Below are positions 45,200 through 56,289 of a stretch of 64,000 bases of DNA, piece by piece. A model generated the notes under the pieces. It worked only from the letters and a program-made list of their open reading frames with translations. It was not told where the DNA came from and searched no databases. Origin of the DNA: Hofstenia miamia (lineage: Eukaryota > Xenacoelomorpha > Acoela); NCBI GenBank assembly GCA_004352715.1, contig SCFE01000012.1, positions 2,844,378 through 2,908,377 on the forward strand. The letters are read 5' to 3'. Numbering within the stretch: position 1 is the first letter of the stretch; each line of letters begins with the position of its first letter. The translations under genes and the position numbers were made by a program.

Positions 45200-47450
45200 C
45201 ATAAATAAAGAACAGTATTCATTTACTTGTTGAAGTGTCATCTCCTCTGGGTCTATGACTTTGGCTCACAACATAATGATTATCTCTATCCATTTCATGA
45301 CGTTGTAATAACATGTTAGAGTCTCAACATTATTTGTCCACATAAGGCCACCCAATGCCTGGAATAGAATGAGAACTCTTGGATCCAAAGTTGCGATCTT
45401 GTTGTGAATTTTCTGTAACTGGGTGGATATCGTTGCCCTTTCTGAAATATATCCTTAATAGTTAGTTTTCCATCAATAAAAACACACTTGGTGTTACCGC
45501 CTTTGATCAGATTGTCTCAAGTTCCTTATACTTGGTGGTCTGCATAGCTCTCAACATCTCAGCAGCCGTGGACATGGAATTAATCTTATCAGAGAGATGG
45601 GCTGACACCTTTTCACGTCCTTTTTTTCCTTGCCAGGATGGCAGGATTAGCGGATTCATTAGACAGGGTGGAGGTATACAAAACAGATTGTTCTTCTCCA
45701 CATTCACTTTAACTAAGTCGAACTTGACCTTCTTCTTTAGAGTAGCAGTTCCAATAGTGGGGGGATAGTTGATTTTTGGCTTCCTTGATGGTATCCCAGA
45801 ACATACTGTGGAGTCTACGTTTGCGAAGTTTGTTGATTTGAGCATTTGTGATTCAGAGTTGAGACGTGGTGCATTCCATGTCCAAGGCCATTTGTCGCCC
45901 AGGCAATTGTAGAAGCACCAATTCCTCCTTTGTAAACATCTTGGTAAGGCACCACTTCATTAGACCTAGTATATCATTGTCTCTATTGCTCTCAATGATG
46001 TGGCTGGTAATGGAGGGTTTTTCAGCAAACTCATCTAGATGGTGCTTGATAGTCAAAATGTGTTCATCTTCAGTGATGGACCAATTGGGCATAGGCACAG
46101 GAGAACTTGTGACGCCAGCAAACTTTTGTAAATTAACTGCCTCAATAAGGGCTTTGGTGCCAGGAGACACCTCTATCACAGAAGAGCATAGTAGCTCTTC
46201 TTCTTGGTAAAATTGTTCAGGTGAGCACATGGTTTGGTCAATCACTGTGATCCAGGCAATCTCACCATTCTTTGCGGCTTGTCTTCATGTCTTGGTGATA
46301 TTGTTGTAGCCACTCTCAGGTAATTCATTTTTTCCAGGTTGAATAGAACTGCATTCTTTGTGTGGACATCATAGTGATAAACTAACTCCAAAAATTGGTG
46401 AGTAGATCCAGGCTCTCAACAGATTAGGCAGTTAGTGCACAGTGGTGCATACTCAGACTCCAGTGACGAAAATTGTGTTTCAGCTGTAGCTCCTCGTATG
46501 TACTTCTTTAGTGTGTCAGAGAAAATGTTGAGATCAGCAAAAGCAACGCCAAGACGATTTACTATCATTTTGGGCGGAAAACGCCCTAGCAGACTGCTCA
46601 TGCCAATGCATCTGGCATAGAATTTCTCAAAGCATTCCATCGCTTTGTTAGTCTGGGGGATGATGGTAAAGAGCATGTGTGAAGGAGGCAATTCTTAATC
46701 TTCCAGGATGCTGGGCAGATAACAAATTCGTGTATAGACTTTCTGGCTAAGTCCTCTTGGGTGTTCTTGTTGAGAGGCAACTGGAGTTGGTGGTCACATG
46801 TAAGGAAAATTGACAGAACCCAAACAGCTCCATGTGACTGAATAGGTGGCACAAACTTTTCTGAAAACAATCTCTGAGCATAGTTCTGCCAGTCTTGGGA
46901 TGAATAGGAAATTTGTAGCTCCATAAGGAGTTTCTCAACAGACTGAGAGTACTGTGATGTAGGGCTGCAGATGTTAATAGTGGGCCAAATGGACTCGGGG
47001 CTTTTATCTGCTTTAAGACTGGTCCAAATTTCGTTAATCTCAGCAAGCATGGCAGTGCTTTGTAAAAAGGTAAAGCTCACATGGATATATGTGACTAGAG
47101 CAAGGCCAGGCAAGCTAAGGTTAATCAACTTGAGAGTCTGAGCATGTCTGCTGCATTGATGATAAGCCTCTTGTCAACTGCCATGCAGTGAGTCAGAATC
47201 TTTTTGCATAATAGGAGATCAGTACAGATTAGTTTCATAATCAAGAAGATGTTTGACTGATACATACTGGTGGGGCAATAGTAGCTTATGTACAAAATGG
47301 TAAAATTCTCCATCCTAAAGTGGAGGTTTTTGACCTGCTTAGGTATATCGTCCTGATATTCCTCTTTTAAAACCATTGCAAGGCAGATGTGTTCAACTTT
47401 GGCAAGCTGATAAGCAATTTTGATTTTTTCCATGATCTTGGGTGATTGAC
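45200..47450 (-). pseudogene. Unrecognised coding sequence in the integrase position of a gypsy element
   Basis: Minus-strand open stretches in changing frames: 47125-47433, 46598-47128, 46416-46691, 45853-46245 and 45507-45845, with readable code to about 45320. 47433 is in the same frame as the upstream pol frame, after a single TGA at 47452-47454, so it was once continuous with pol. I see no integrase HHCC finger or D,D,E core. The segment 'ILGLMKWCLTKMFTKEEL' then 'LLQLPGR' weakly recalls a BEN domain ('al...lFt.eel....l.Gr'). Other landmarks are 'WSITEDEHILTIKHHLDEF' and 'SSLLGRFPPKMIVNRLG'. Codon structure is old and broken. Confidence 0.45.
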
Positions 47451-47451
47451 C

Positions 47452-48490
47452 TCACCAATGTGAAAAAAAGTAGATGATCAGCAGGTTCTCAAAAAAGGGG
47501 ATAACATCCACTGAACAAGTTAGGGACTTAGTTTTGAAGGTCCATTCCAATTTTTTCTTTGTCTCTTTGGACAGATTATCAGGAACAAAACTAACAGCTT
47601 TAGTAGTAGTTATAAAGTATGAGTGTAAGATCTCATCTCCTACCTTAGAAGTCTTTTGCTGCTGTTCTTCTCTCTTCTTTGATCTAATGCTAGTGGATGC
47701 ATGTGATGAAGGGCTGGGACTAGAGGGGGTCACTTTGGGGTGGTTGGATATTAGCACAAATATTTGCAAAAGGCACTCTTGACTTACATGACTCCTCAGG
47801 TTCCAGAGGGGATATTTGTCTCCCCAAGTAGTTGTGGGAAAAATTGCGATCCTGAGGGGATATTTGTCTCCCCAAGTAGTTGTGGGAAAAATTGCGATCC
47901 TGAGGGGATATTTGTCTCCCCAAGTAGTTGTGGGAAAAATTGCGATCCTGAGGGGATATTTGTCTCCCCAAGTAGTTGAGATGTCTGCTCTCAGAGTCCT
48001 CTGCATGCGTCCTCCCTCACTTCCATGGTGTGCTCTCCTTTGCTTGGCATGGGGACACATCTCATGGGTTGAGTCTTTATTGCACAAGTCTTCTGGGCTA
48101 AGAATATAGTTGGCATTCTTTAACTTGGCAATAATCTTGCTTAGCACTTTGTCATGCTGCTGGTATTGTAGAATTTCTGCTTCAGTAATTTCTTCCTTCA
48201 CGAGGATCAGAAGAATAGCATTTCTGTGGCAGTCTGTGCTGCTCTTGGGAAGGTGCTCATAGTTGTTGAGAGGGATGAACCCAAAAGGCGTCTTCTCTTC
48301 TGGTCATTTTCTAAGATCACACTCATAACTGGGGAGAGTTGTCCAGTAATCTGCATTTATGTGAAGTTTCCCTGGATGGTGCTGAATCATAAAAGTGAAA
48401 TCATTTAAATATTCCACCCAACAGTTGACTATGTTGGATTTGTCCCTGGAGAATTTCTTTAACAAACCTAGCATGGAATTGTCAGTTCAC
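47452..48490 (-). pseudogene. Gypsy pol: RNase H end and linker with in-frame minisatellite
   Basis: On the minus strand the RNase H end 'TDNSMLGLLKKFSRDKSN' and 'FMIQHHPGKLHINADYW' occupies about 48360-48480, with the usual H.PGK..ADxLSR pattern eroded to NADYWTTL. Next 48201-47452 is a 249-codon open frame. Its start ('ILQYQQHDKVLSKIIAKL') resembles the linker that precedes the gypsy integrase finger. The finger itself is replaced by a 16-residue repeat (TWGDKYPLRIAIFPTT, 3.6 copies), then serine-rich and basic sequence. Confidence 0.6.
47806..47978. repeat. 48-bp minisatellite, 3.6 copies
   Basis: Units start at 47806, 47854, 47902 and 47950, each beginning 'gaggggatatttgtctcccc'. The copies look identical. 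The 48-base period keeps the minus-strand frame open, giving a 16-residue protein repeat. Sequence identity shows recent expansion although the surrounding element is decayed. Confidence 0.93.
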
Positions 48491-50110
48491 ACAGAGAAGT
48501 GATGGCCAAGGATAAAAAAGTAAAACTTCTTCAAGCTTTCCACCAATGCTAGCATCTCAGACTTTGTGGCACCATAGTTCTGTTCAGCATTCCTAAGTTT
48601 CTGACTAAAGTACTGGATCAGGCATTCTCTGCCATCAATGACTTGACTGAGGATCCCACTGATTGTGACAGAGCTGGTATTGCAGTTGATGATAAATTCT
48701 TTTGAATAATCCAGAGTGTTAAGACTAGGGATTTTCGTGAGATCTGACTTAACAGCATTGAGCTCCTCTTGCTTGGCCCATGTCAACTGGAATTCCACAC
48801 TGCGCCATAGTAGATTAGAAATACGTTTGGTTATATTTGCCAGATATAAAGACACCATAGTAATTCAAAAAACCCGTAAGGCATTGAACAACACAGGGGT
48901 GTTGCAGAGCCCAAAAGCCATATACTTCCACTCAAAGAGGCCATACAGAGTAATGAAGGCACCTGCCAATAGGCCTTGCATAAATTGAGACAAGTGAACA
49001 ATTTGTACCAACTAGCGTCATATAGAAGGTCTTCAATTCAAGGAAGCTGATATGCATCCTTTACTGTGGCATAATTTAATTTTGAAAAGTCCACACAGAG
49101 GTGGTACTTATCACCCTGTTTAATGAAAATGATGGGCGCTGCGTAAGGACTATTGCTGCCCTGGATTATTCCACTTTTGATAAGATCACTGAGGATTCTT
49201 TCATATTCTTCCCAGAGGTTCTCCTGCACTCTCCTAACTGGAAGGCAAATGGGGCAATCATGCTTGGTTACAATTGGATGCTCCTTACTGACAGCCTGAC
49301 CAACACTGATTGAGCTGTAATTGAAAACTTTGTGGTGTTGTCAAAGCAAAGGAAAGAGTGATTCACGTTCTTGAGGACTAAGGTGGGGTGTGTTCTCTCA
49401 CTAACAGGAGGATTCCAGACAGTATTGCTTGGTTCCACTAAATCATGTATTGCTGTCAGAATGGGCAGACAAGTGGCAACTTTTAATTCCAAACAAACTG
49501 GAGTTGCAATGATTATCAGTTTAGTAGGGTCTATCCTGACTAATGAAGTAGAGCTATTTAGCACAGTGATATAAGTTTTTTCATTTGAGATGTGGCAGAG
49601 ATCTGGGGAGAAGTTGACTCCAGCAAAACACTTCCCTTTATAACTGGAGATCATGACATCACCTAGATACTGGGAGTCCATGGTGACTGCAACATGTTGC
49701 CAGTGTTGAGGCTTGATGAGTACAGGCTCAAGAAACGTAAATAAAGCATCCTGTTCAGGAATGGTGGTAAGTTCCTGTCTATGTTTGCTTTCACAGATGG
49801 AGATCATGTTGCTTCTGTAAGCAATGACACAGGAATTCTGCTCAAGGAAGTTGTTGCCCAGGATTATATCATATGGCAGCAACTGGTCACAAGTGTCAAT
49901 AACAATCAAATCTACAGAGAAAAATTCTTGGCAAATGCATAATTCCAGACTTGGTATGCAATCCTTTAGAGAAAGTGAATTCCTTGAAGCATTCAACAGG
50001 CATGCAGTGGACAGAAGTAAGTCATCCCTAAATAGACAAAGTTTGGAGCAACAAGTGTGGCTGATGATAGAGGCAGAGGCCCTGGTGTCAATGGTGACAT
50101 TATATCCACA
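48487..50110 (-). pseudogene. Ty3/gypsy protease, reverse transcriptase and RNase H
   Basis: The minus strand reads in the standard order. The retropepsin active site near 50075-50089 is DTRAS instead of DTGAS, in 'VTIDTRASASIISH'. The protease end is 'YDIILGNNFLEQ' (about 49825-49870). The RT start 'EYERILSDLIKSGIIQGSNS' and 'LCVDFSKLN' lie at 49050-49220. 'YGLFEWKYMAFGLCNTP' is near 48900-48950. Then the frame jumps to 'LANITKRISNLL' (48790-48850), so the part with the YxDD box is deleted. RNase H follows: 'SKEFIINCNTSSVTISGILS' and 'QKLRNAEQNYGATKSEMLAL'. It cannot be active. Confidence 0.82.
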
Positions 50111-50297
50111 GGGATAACATTAGTATACAACAGTGAGGTAATGACCAGAACATTTTGCACACATTTTCTAGGCTGTGGTGCTCCAACTAGTTTGACTGAT
50201 TGACAGAGCTGACAAGTAAATCAGGAGGACACTCTTCATCTCTGGGGTTATTGATGATGAAGCCTTTGCCATTGGCAACTAAACGAATTACAGCATG

Positions 50298-50339
50298 GCA
50301 TTGGGACTTTGTGTGACCTTTCTGACCACAGTGGAAACA
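50298..50339 (-). pseudogene. Gag zinc knuckle (CCHC) of the gypsy element
   Basis: The minus strand encodes CFHCGQKGHTKSQC, a perfect C-x2-C-x4-H-x4-C nucleocapsid finger. It lies about 200 bp before the protease motif, the expected gypsy order. The capsid part to the right (beyond about 50400) was not recognised, so the 5' end of the element is missing or too diverged. Confidence 0.8.
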
Positions 50340-50449
50340 ACAAGTCTGTGCAAGCTCTATTTTTGGCTTGGGGGCAGCAGTGCTTGATGTGTTAACTTTG
50401 TAGCCTATAAGTAGATTTCAGTCCGATTTAAAATTTAACCTACTTAGAA

Positions 50450-51700
50450 TTGTCCGACGTAAAAATAATTTTGGTGTGTGTGTGTGTACATATTGGAGTT
50501 TGTCTGTTGTAATAGTAGGAGTTACGCAAAAATCCTACTTAGGCGGGGTTGCCTGTATATATATATATATATATATCTTTTTGACATTTATAATAATATT
50601 TTCCGTTTTAATGCAGTTAATGAAAAGATGAAAAGTTGCATAGATTATTTTATATATTTAATAATTCTGCCATTTACATATCTTTAGCTCAAAGAGATTC
50701 CTGATGGTAATCATTCTGAAGATTTAATCTCTTAGATTTCTTGCTATTATTATAGTGTCTGTACAATTCTATTTCCTTCTATAGTTTTAATATACCAGTT
50801 ATGTACTTTGAGAATAAAATTGTTTTCAGTCTTTAAATACAATACAATAAATGCGATTATTACCAAAAAAATGAATTTTGAAAGTTTCAATAAAAGTCCA
50901 TTTATACAGTGCTGCAGCATTTATATCTAATGTATCTGTAATGGTTATTTTTACTTTCTTGCAACATTTAATGTTATCTTTGTGATTTTCCTGAAATGTA
51001 TCCGTGACGGCTATTTCTACATTCTGTAACATTTAATGTGATCTTTGTGATCCCTGGAATATTTTAGCAATGTTTATTGCTTCGTGGAAATAGTCGTTTC
51101 TGTCAACTTCTAGCTGTTTCTTAAATATTTGCAAATATATAGTAATTTTATATTTTAGGCAAAAAATTTGAACCTTCCATTCAAAATTCTCTAGGACCGC
51201 GCCTCATCTAACTTATTGCAGAACCTTCTCGTAACTTGCAATATCTTAAATGAGCAAATATTGGGACTATATATAATTAAGTATTGTAAAGAGTATCTGC
51301 TGATTGTAAATCTATAAACAAAATACAATTCAAGCATGTCACGCGATTCCAATTTAAATTTCTAGTGTAATGGTTAGTTGGTTGTTAAGAACATTAAACC
51401 TCCGTGGCCATCAAACATGGGTTGTGAAGTAATAATTTTTAAAAATTCAATGAATGTTACGTAAATGTTTTCAATATTTCGCACAAGTCACTTATTTTAT
51501 TCAGAAAATCTGAATTTGAAAGAAAAAAATCTATATTCAGAAATTGTTTTAACAATAAATAGAAATACTGATTACAAATTCTGAAAGTGTCAAGAAAGTA
51601 ATACAAAACTAAACAAAAAAAGAAAACAGCGAATATTTACAAATAAAAAGTGATTAACTTGGGCTATGACGATTGTTAGTTTCTATTAATAGAGTAATCA
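50450..51700. other. Non-coding, includes a 66-bp tandem repeat
   Basis: Two copies of a 66-base unit start at 50931 and 50997 ('tgtatcygtratggytattt'), both containing 'catttaatgt(t/g)atctttgtga'. A short (TA)n lies at 50556-50577. Otherwise featureless. Confidence 0.5.
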
Positions 51701-51737
51701 GGATTATAAAATTTATAACCTCGCTGTTTCAGTTTTT

Positions 51738-53820
51738 TTATATTATAAGTGCAAAAATATTTTTAATACCCATTTTAAAGTTTTTTAATCTGCTTATTTG
51801 TTTAATATATTTTGGTAATTCATTCCACATATTTATAGCTGTTTTTAGAAATGAATTTTTCATTATTCGCTTCTTATACCTAATAGGTTCTATTATGTGT
51901 GTTCTTTTATTTTGTTTATTGACAAATTTTGCAGCAAGAAAGTCATTTTTGTAGTATGGGAAAGTATTAACTATTTTGAAGAACGTCGTTAAGATATTTA
52001 TATGGAAGTAACATTACAGATGTAGAAATAATTTTGAAATATTTCTATATTCATTATTCTAATTAAAGCCATGATTATTTACTGCTACTTTGATAGCCCA
52101 ATTTAGTTGCGATTGAAATTTCCTGAGAAATTGTTGGTTTATATCTGTGTAGAGTACATTGGCATAGTTAAAATGACTTATTAGAGCATATATTAATTGG
52201 ATTTTTGCTTCAGTTAGAAGTTTTTCAGAAATTAAGTTAATTGCTTTAATCGATATGGCCATTTTTCTAATAACATGATTTAGTTGCTCTCCAAAATTTA
52301 GATTTATATAAAAAAATATTCCGAGGCACTTAAAAGACTCAACATGTTTTATTTGAATGCCGTTGAAATTAAGTTTGTATTTTGAAGTATCAGTAGATTT
52401 AGTTTTTTATTTAACAATACAGAATTGAGTTTTTAGTGGATTTACTCTTAGTTTCATAGAAGCAAAATATTTAGCAAGAGAAGAATAGTTTATTTCTAGA
52501 GTTAGAACCGCTTTTTCGGGAAATTTATTAGAATGAAATAATATTGTGTCATCTCCATATTGTATAACGTCAAATGTTACTTGCTCGGACAAATAATTAA
52601 TGTAAATAATAAATAATAAAGGACCTAAAATTGTACCCATAGGAACCCCATTTTTAGTGCATACCCAATCTAAAAAAGATTCATTAATTTAAACTCTGAA
52701 TGCGGTTGTATAAGTAACTGGAGCTAAGACCTATGCTGTCATTAGAAAAACTTAGAAATTTAATTGTTTGTAGTATAGAATCGAAAGCTTTCGAGAGATC
52801 TAACAAAGCAATGGCTGAGTATTCATTATCATTTATTGTTGATAGCCATTTTTCTGTAGTTTGTATTAAAGCGTCGCTCGTAGAAATACCTTTACGAAAA
52901 CCATATTGTGTTTTGGAGTAGAGATCATGTTTACAAAGACGCTCGTTATTTTGTTTAAAAAGAATTCGTTCAAAAATTTTTGCTGATTGAAGTGATCGAA
53001 ATGGGTCTATAATTTTCGCAATCTTTGGGATAATTTCTTTTAAATAATGGTGTTATATTTGCCAATTTTTATTCATCTGGTAAAAAGGAGTGTCTTATAT
53101 AATTATTTAAAATGTAGCATATTGGTTCAGCTATTAAGTCACCTAAGAGTTTTACGAACCACAGTGGTATTAGAGAGGGTCCACTGGATTTATTTTTTAA
53201 ACATTGTATCGACTTTATGATTTCATATTTTGTTGCAAAATGAAGAGAGAAAGAGGTTGGAATTCCTTTGGGTTCGTTAAGGCAAAAAGTACATTCATAC
53301 CGTTGTAGTTTCCTAAATTTAGGAAAACATCATTGAAAGCATTGCAGATTTCCTTATTTGTAATGGATTCATCTTTATAGTATATTATTTCTATTTCTTT
53401 GGTTCACATGTTTTTTCTATTTAGCAAATTGTTAACAAATTCCCACTTATTTTTTATATTTATATTCGTGTTATAACTCAGAGCAGTAGAAAATCCATCT
53501 TCCATTTGTAAGAAAAAATTGTTTATATAAGTTTTATTTGGACAATAAGAGATCTTAAATAATTGACTATTAAAATTTTTATTGAGTTTCGAATTTCAAC
53601 CCAAAGACTTTCATAAGTTGAATCTTTTACTATAGCTGTACTAAGATTAGGTTTGAGTATTTTAGGTATTAAAAACATGACACCGCTTCCTTTTGTCTTA
53701 TTAAAATGAAAGGTTGGATTTCTGTCCTTTCTAAATATTTTAAATTCAGAGTTATCGAAATTTAAAATATTTTGAAAGCTCGTCCCAAAAATTATTTATA
53801 TATTAGAATACTTAATTTGG
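51738..53820 (-). mobile_element. LINE reverse transcriptase remnant (3' half), copy 1
   Basis: Minus strand, 5'-truncated. At 53340-53480, 'NKWEFVNNLLNRKNM' then 'SITNKEICNAFNDVFLNLG' is the lead-in typical of jockey/CR1-type ORF2. 'AKIIDPFRSLQSAKIFERI' lies near 53000 and 'QYGFRKGISTSDALIQ' near 52900. Motif A 'LLDLSKAFDS' lies near 52780, motif B 'NGVPMGTILGPLLFIIYI' near 52610-52660, and motif C YGDD at 52548-52559. The C-terminal 'AINMWNELPKYIKQISRLKN' ends at a TAA at 51738-51740. Several stops and shifts break it. Confidence 0.85.
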
Positions 53821-54253
53821 AAGTAAACAAGAGTTGGTGAGGTGCTCACTCTTACCAAATTGGTGCTTAAATGTGTATTCAAAATTTAAGTTTGAACAAA
53901 ACACATTCCATGAGATTTTGTGCATCATGCCATATTAAAGTGATACAAAGAATCAAGACTCTAAACTTAAATGATTTATACCAATTAATTGGAAAATTCT
54001 TCTAATAAAATAGTATATATTGCCTTATTACTTATATTCAGCCTGTCTATTAAAAATTCTTAATATACAAATGAAGAATAGATTACAAAGAATTTATAAT
54101 TGACACCATCAGAGGAGATAATTTTTTGTTTTCAATAGAATCCTCGCAAAAGGTAAGTCTCCAGACACAGTTTTCAAATTGAAAGTAAAAGACAAAACAC
54201 CAACTAAAATTCAATTAAGAACACTCTTATAAAAAACTTAAATTTGAGAAAAT
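53376..54253. repeat. 878-bp duplicate joined by a single N, copy 1
   Basis: Repeated at 54255-55172 after one N at 54254. Copy 2 has an extra 40-bp tandem duplication of 'aaaaattatttgtatatt...' and otherwise matches. An indel between copies points to two alleles placed in tandem. Confidence 0.88.
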
Positions 54254-55430
54254 NTATAGTATATTATTTCTATTTCTTTGGTTCACATGTTTTTTCTATT
54301 TAGCAAATTGTTAACAAATTCCCACTTATTTTTTATATTTATATTCGTGTTATAACTCAGAGCAGTAGAAAATCCATCTTCCATTTGTAAGAAAAAATTG
54401 TTTATATAAGTTTTATTTGGACAATAAGAGATCTTAAATAATTGACTATTAAAATTTTTATTGAGTTTCGAATTTCAACCCAAAGACTTTCATAAGTTGA
54501 ATCTTTTACTATAGCTGTACTAAGATTAGGTTTGAGTATTTTAGGTATTAAAAACATGACACCGCTTCCTTTTGTCTTATTAAAATGAAAGGTTGGATTT
54601 CTGTCCTTTCTAAATATTTTAAATTCAGAGTTATCGAAATTTAAAATATTTTGAAAGCTCGTCCCAAAAATTATTTATATATTAGAATACTTAATTTGGA
54701 AGTAAAAATTATTTGTATATTAGAATACTTAATTTGGAAGTAAACAACAGAGTTGGTGAGGTGCTCACTCTTACCAAATTGGTGCTTAAATGTGTATTCA
54801 AAATTTAAGTTTGAACAAAACACATTCCATGAGATTTTGTGCATCATGCCATATTAAAGTGATACAAAGAATCAAGACTCTAAACTTAAATGATTTATAC
54901 CAATTAATTGGAAAATTCTTCTAATAAAATAGTATATATTGCCTTATTACTTATATTCAGCCTGTCTATTAAAAATTCTTAATATACAAATGAAGAATAG
55001 ATTACAAAGAATTTATAATTGACACCATCAGAGGAGATAATTTTTTGTTTTCAATAGAATCCTCGCAAAAGGTAAGTCTCCAGACACAGTTTTCAAATTG
55101 AAAGTAAAAGACAAAACACCAACTAAAATTCAATTAAGAACACTCTTATAAAAAACTTAAATTTGAGAAAATGAAGAACTTTTACAAATGTGTGTATTGA
55201 TCTATGGAATGAATTAAAGGCTTTAAAAGAAATGTAAAAATGTATTTGAAAATAAGAAAATTCAAATATTTAAATTACGAAAGTACTTAATCAATTCCAA
55301 CATCCAAGATTAATTAATGAAGCAGAAAATACGGTTTTTAGATCTTTATAAATGTTTAACACTTTATTTGTATATTTTTTATGTACAGAGGATTTTAATA
55401 AAAAATATTATAATTATTATTAAACCTTAA
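53830..55430 (+). mobile_element. LINE 3' end in the opposite orientation, copy 2
   Basis: The plus strand reads 'QRIKTLNLNDLYQLIGKF' and 'LACLLKILNIQMKNRLQRIY'-like sequence, then after 55170 'TNVCIDLWNELKALK'. This is the same C-terminal LINE pattern (W.eLp....) as copy 1. It ends in an AT-rich 'attataattattattaaac' tail near 55400-55425, typical of CR1/L2-like tails. Part of it lies in the single-N duplication, so the true length is about 900 bp less. Confidence 0.55.
54255..55172. repeat. 918-bp duplicate, copy 2
   Basis: Counterpart of 53376-54253, 40 bp longer because of a local tandem duplication near 54700. Confidence 0.88.
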
Positions 55431-56289
55431 AATAAGTCGCTAATAAGCCATTCTTAAATTCAAGAGCCATTAAATACAAGCTGAACAAAATTGTTTTAAA
55501 TTCATAACTAAATGGTTTAACATTTATGGATATATTGTTCCAAATTTCAATTTGAAAATGAGCATTTGAAGAATTCAGTTTCTTTATTGAATTATAGCGA
55601 AAAGAAGGAAATATTACTTTATAATTGAGTACCTGCTGGAAATATTCAAAACTTAAAAAAATTGAATACAAAATGCTGTTATAGTTTTGAAGTAATCGAA
55701 TTTAGATCAAATCATTCTTACAAATGAATTTTTTCATGCACTTAACATGGGAAATTCTTGAGGGTATTAAAACAGCGTTTGTATTTTAGAAGTGATTGCA
55801 AAGAGTCTAGGTCAAAAGGGCATTTTAAGAAAACGATTTGAATATATAAAATAAGGGATTACCAAGTGCTGTTAATGGTTGTTGAGCGAACGCATGATTT
55901 AACGATTTTGTAGGTATATTTTTACTACTGTAAAAACACTCAAACATTGCAACTATTACAATAAGGCATAAAATTTTTTTATAGAAAATCAGTATAAAAA
56001 GTACAAAAATTAGTGACAGCACAATGCTACACGTGCTAAAGATTCTAAAATATGCTTAACTACCAAAAATATATCTTTATGATGTGTCATTCTTTCTTTT
56101 AGGCATCTTCACATCTTTCTCAATCTATCTCCACAAATGAATGAGGACAAAAAACCAAAATTAATGAAAAGGCAGGTATTCATCTAAATTGTGCATTAGA
56201 TTGGAAAAAATGGTAACAAAAAGACAAATACAATGTAGAATTTTAAATTGTAAACCTTGATGTGGTGCTACACATATTATGATCTATTT

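Noticed and set aside
45532-46620. Plus-strand frames at 45532-45768, 45866-46210 and 46435-46620
   Set aside because: Mirror frames of the minus-strand decayed coding region; less protein-like.
47816-48109. Plus-strand repeat protein across the minisatellite
   Set aside because: A 48-base period leaves all six frames open. The minus-strand frame continues the gypsy pol, so that one is the meaningful reading.
51673-51954. Plus-strand hydrophobic frame resembling a membrane protein
   Set aside because: It is the complement of the LINE C-terminus, whose W-N-E-L-P pattern is much stronger.
52548-52559. YGDD read as an RNA virus polymerase
   Set aside because: The surrounding motifs A and B and the C-terminal W-N-E-L-P are LINE-type; there is no viral polymerase context.
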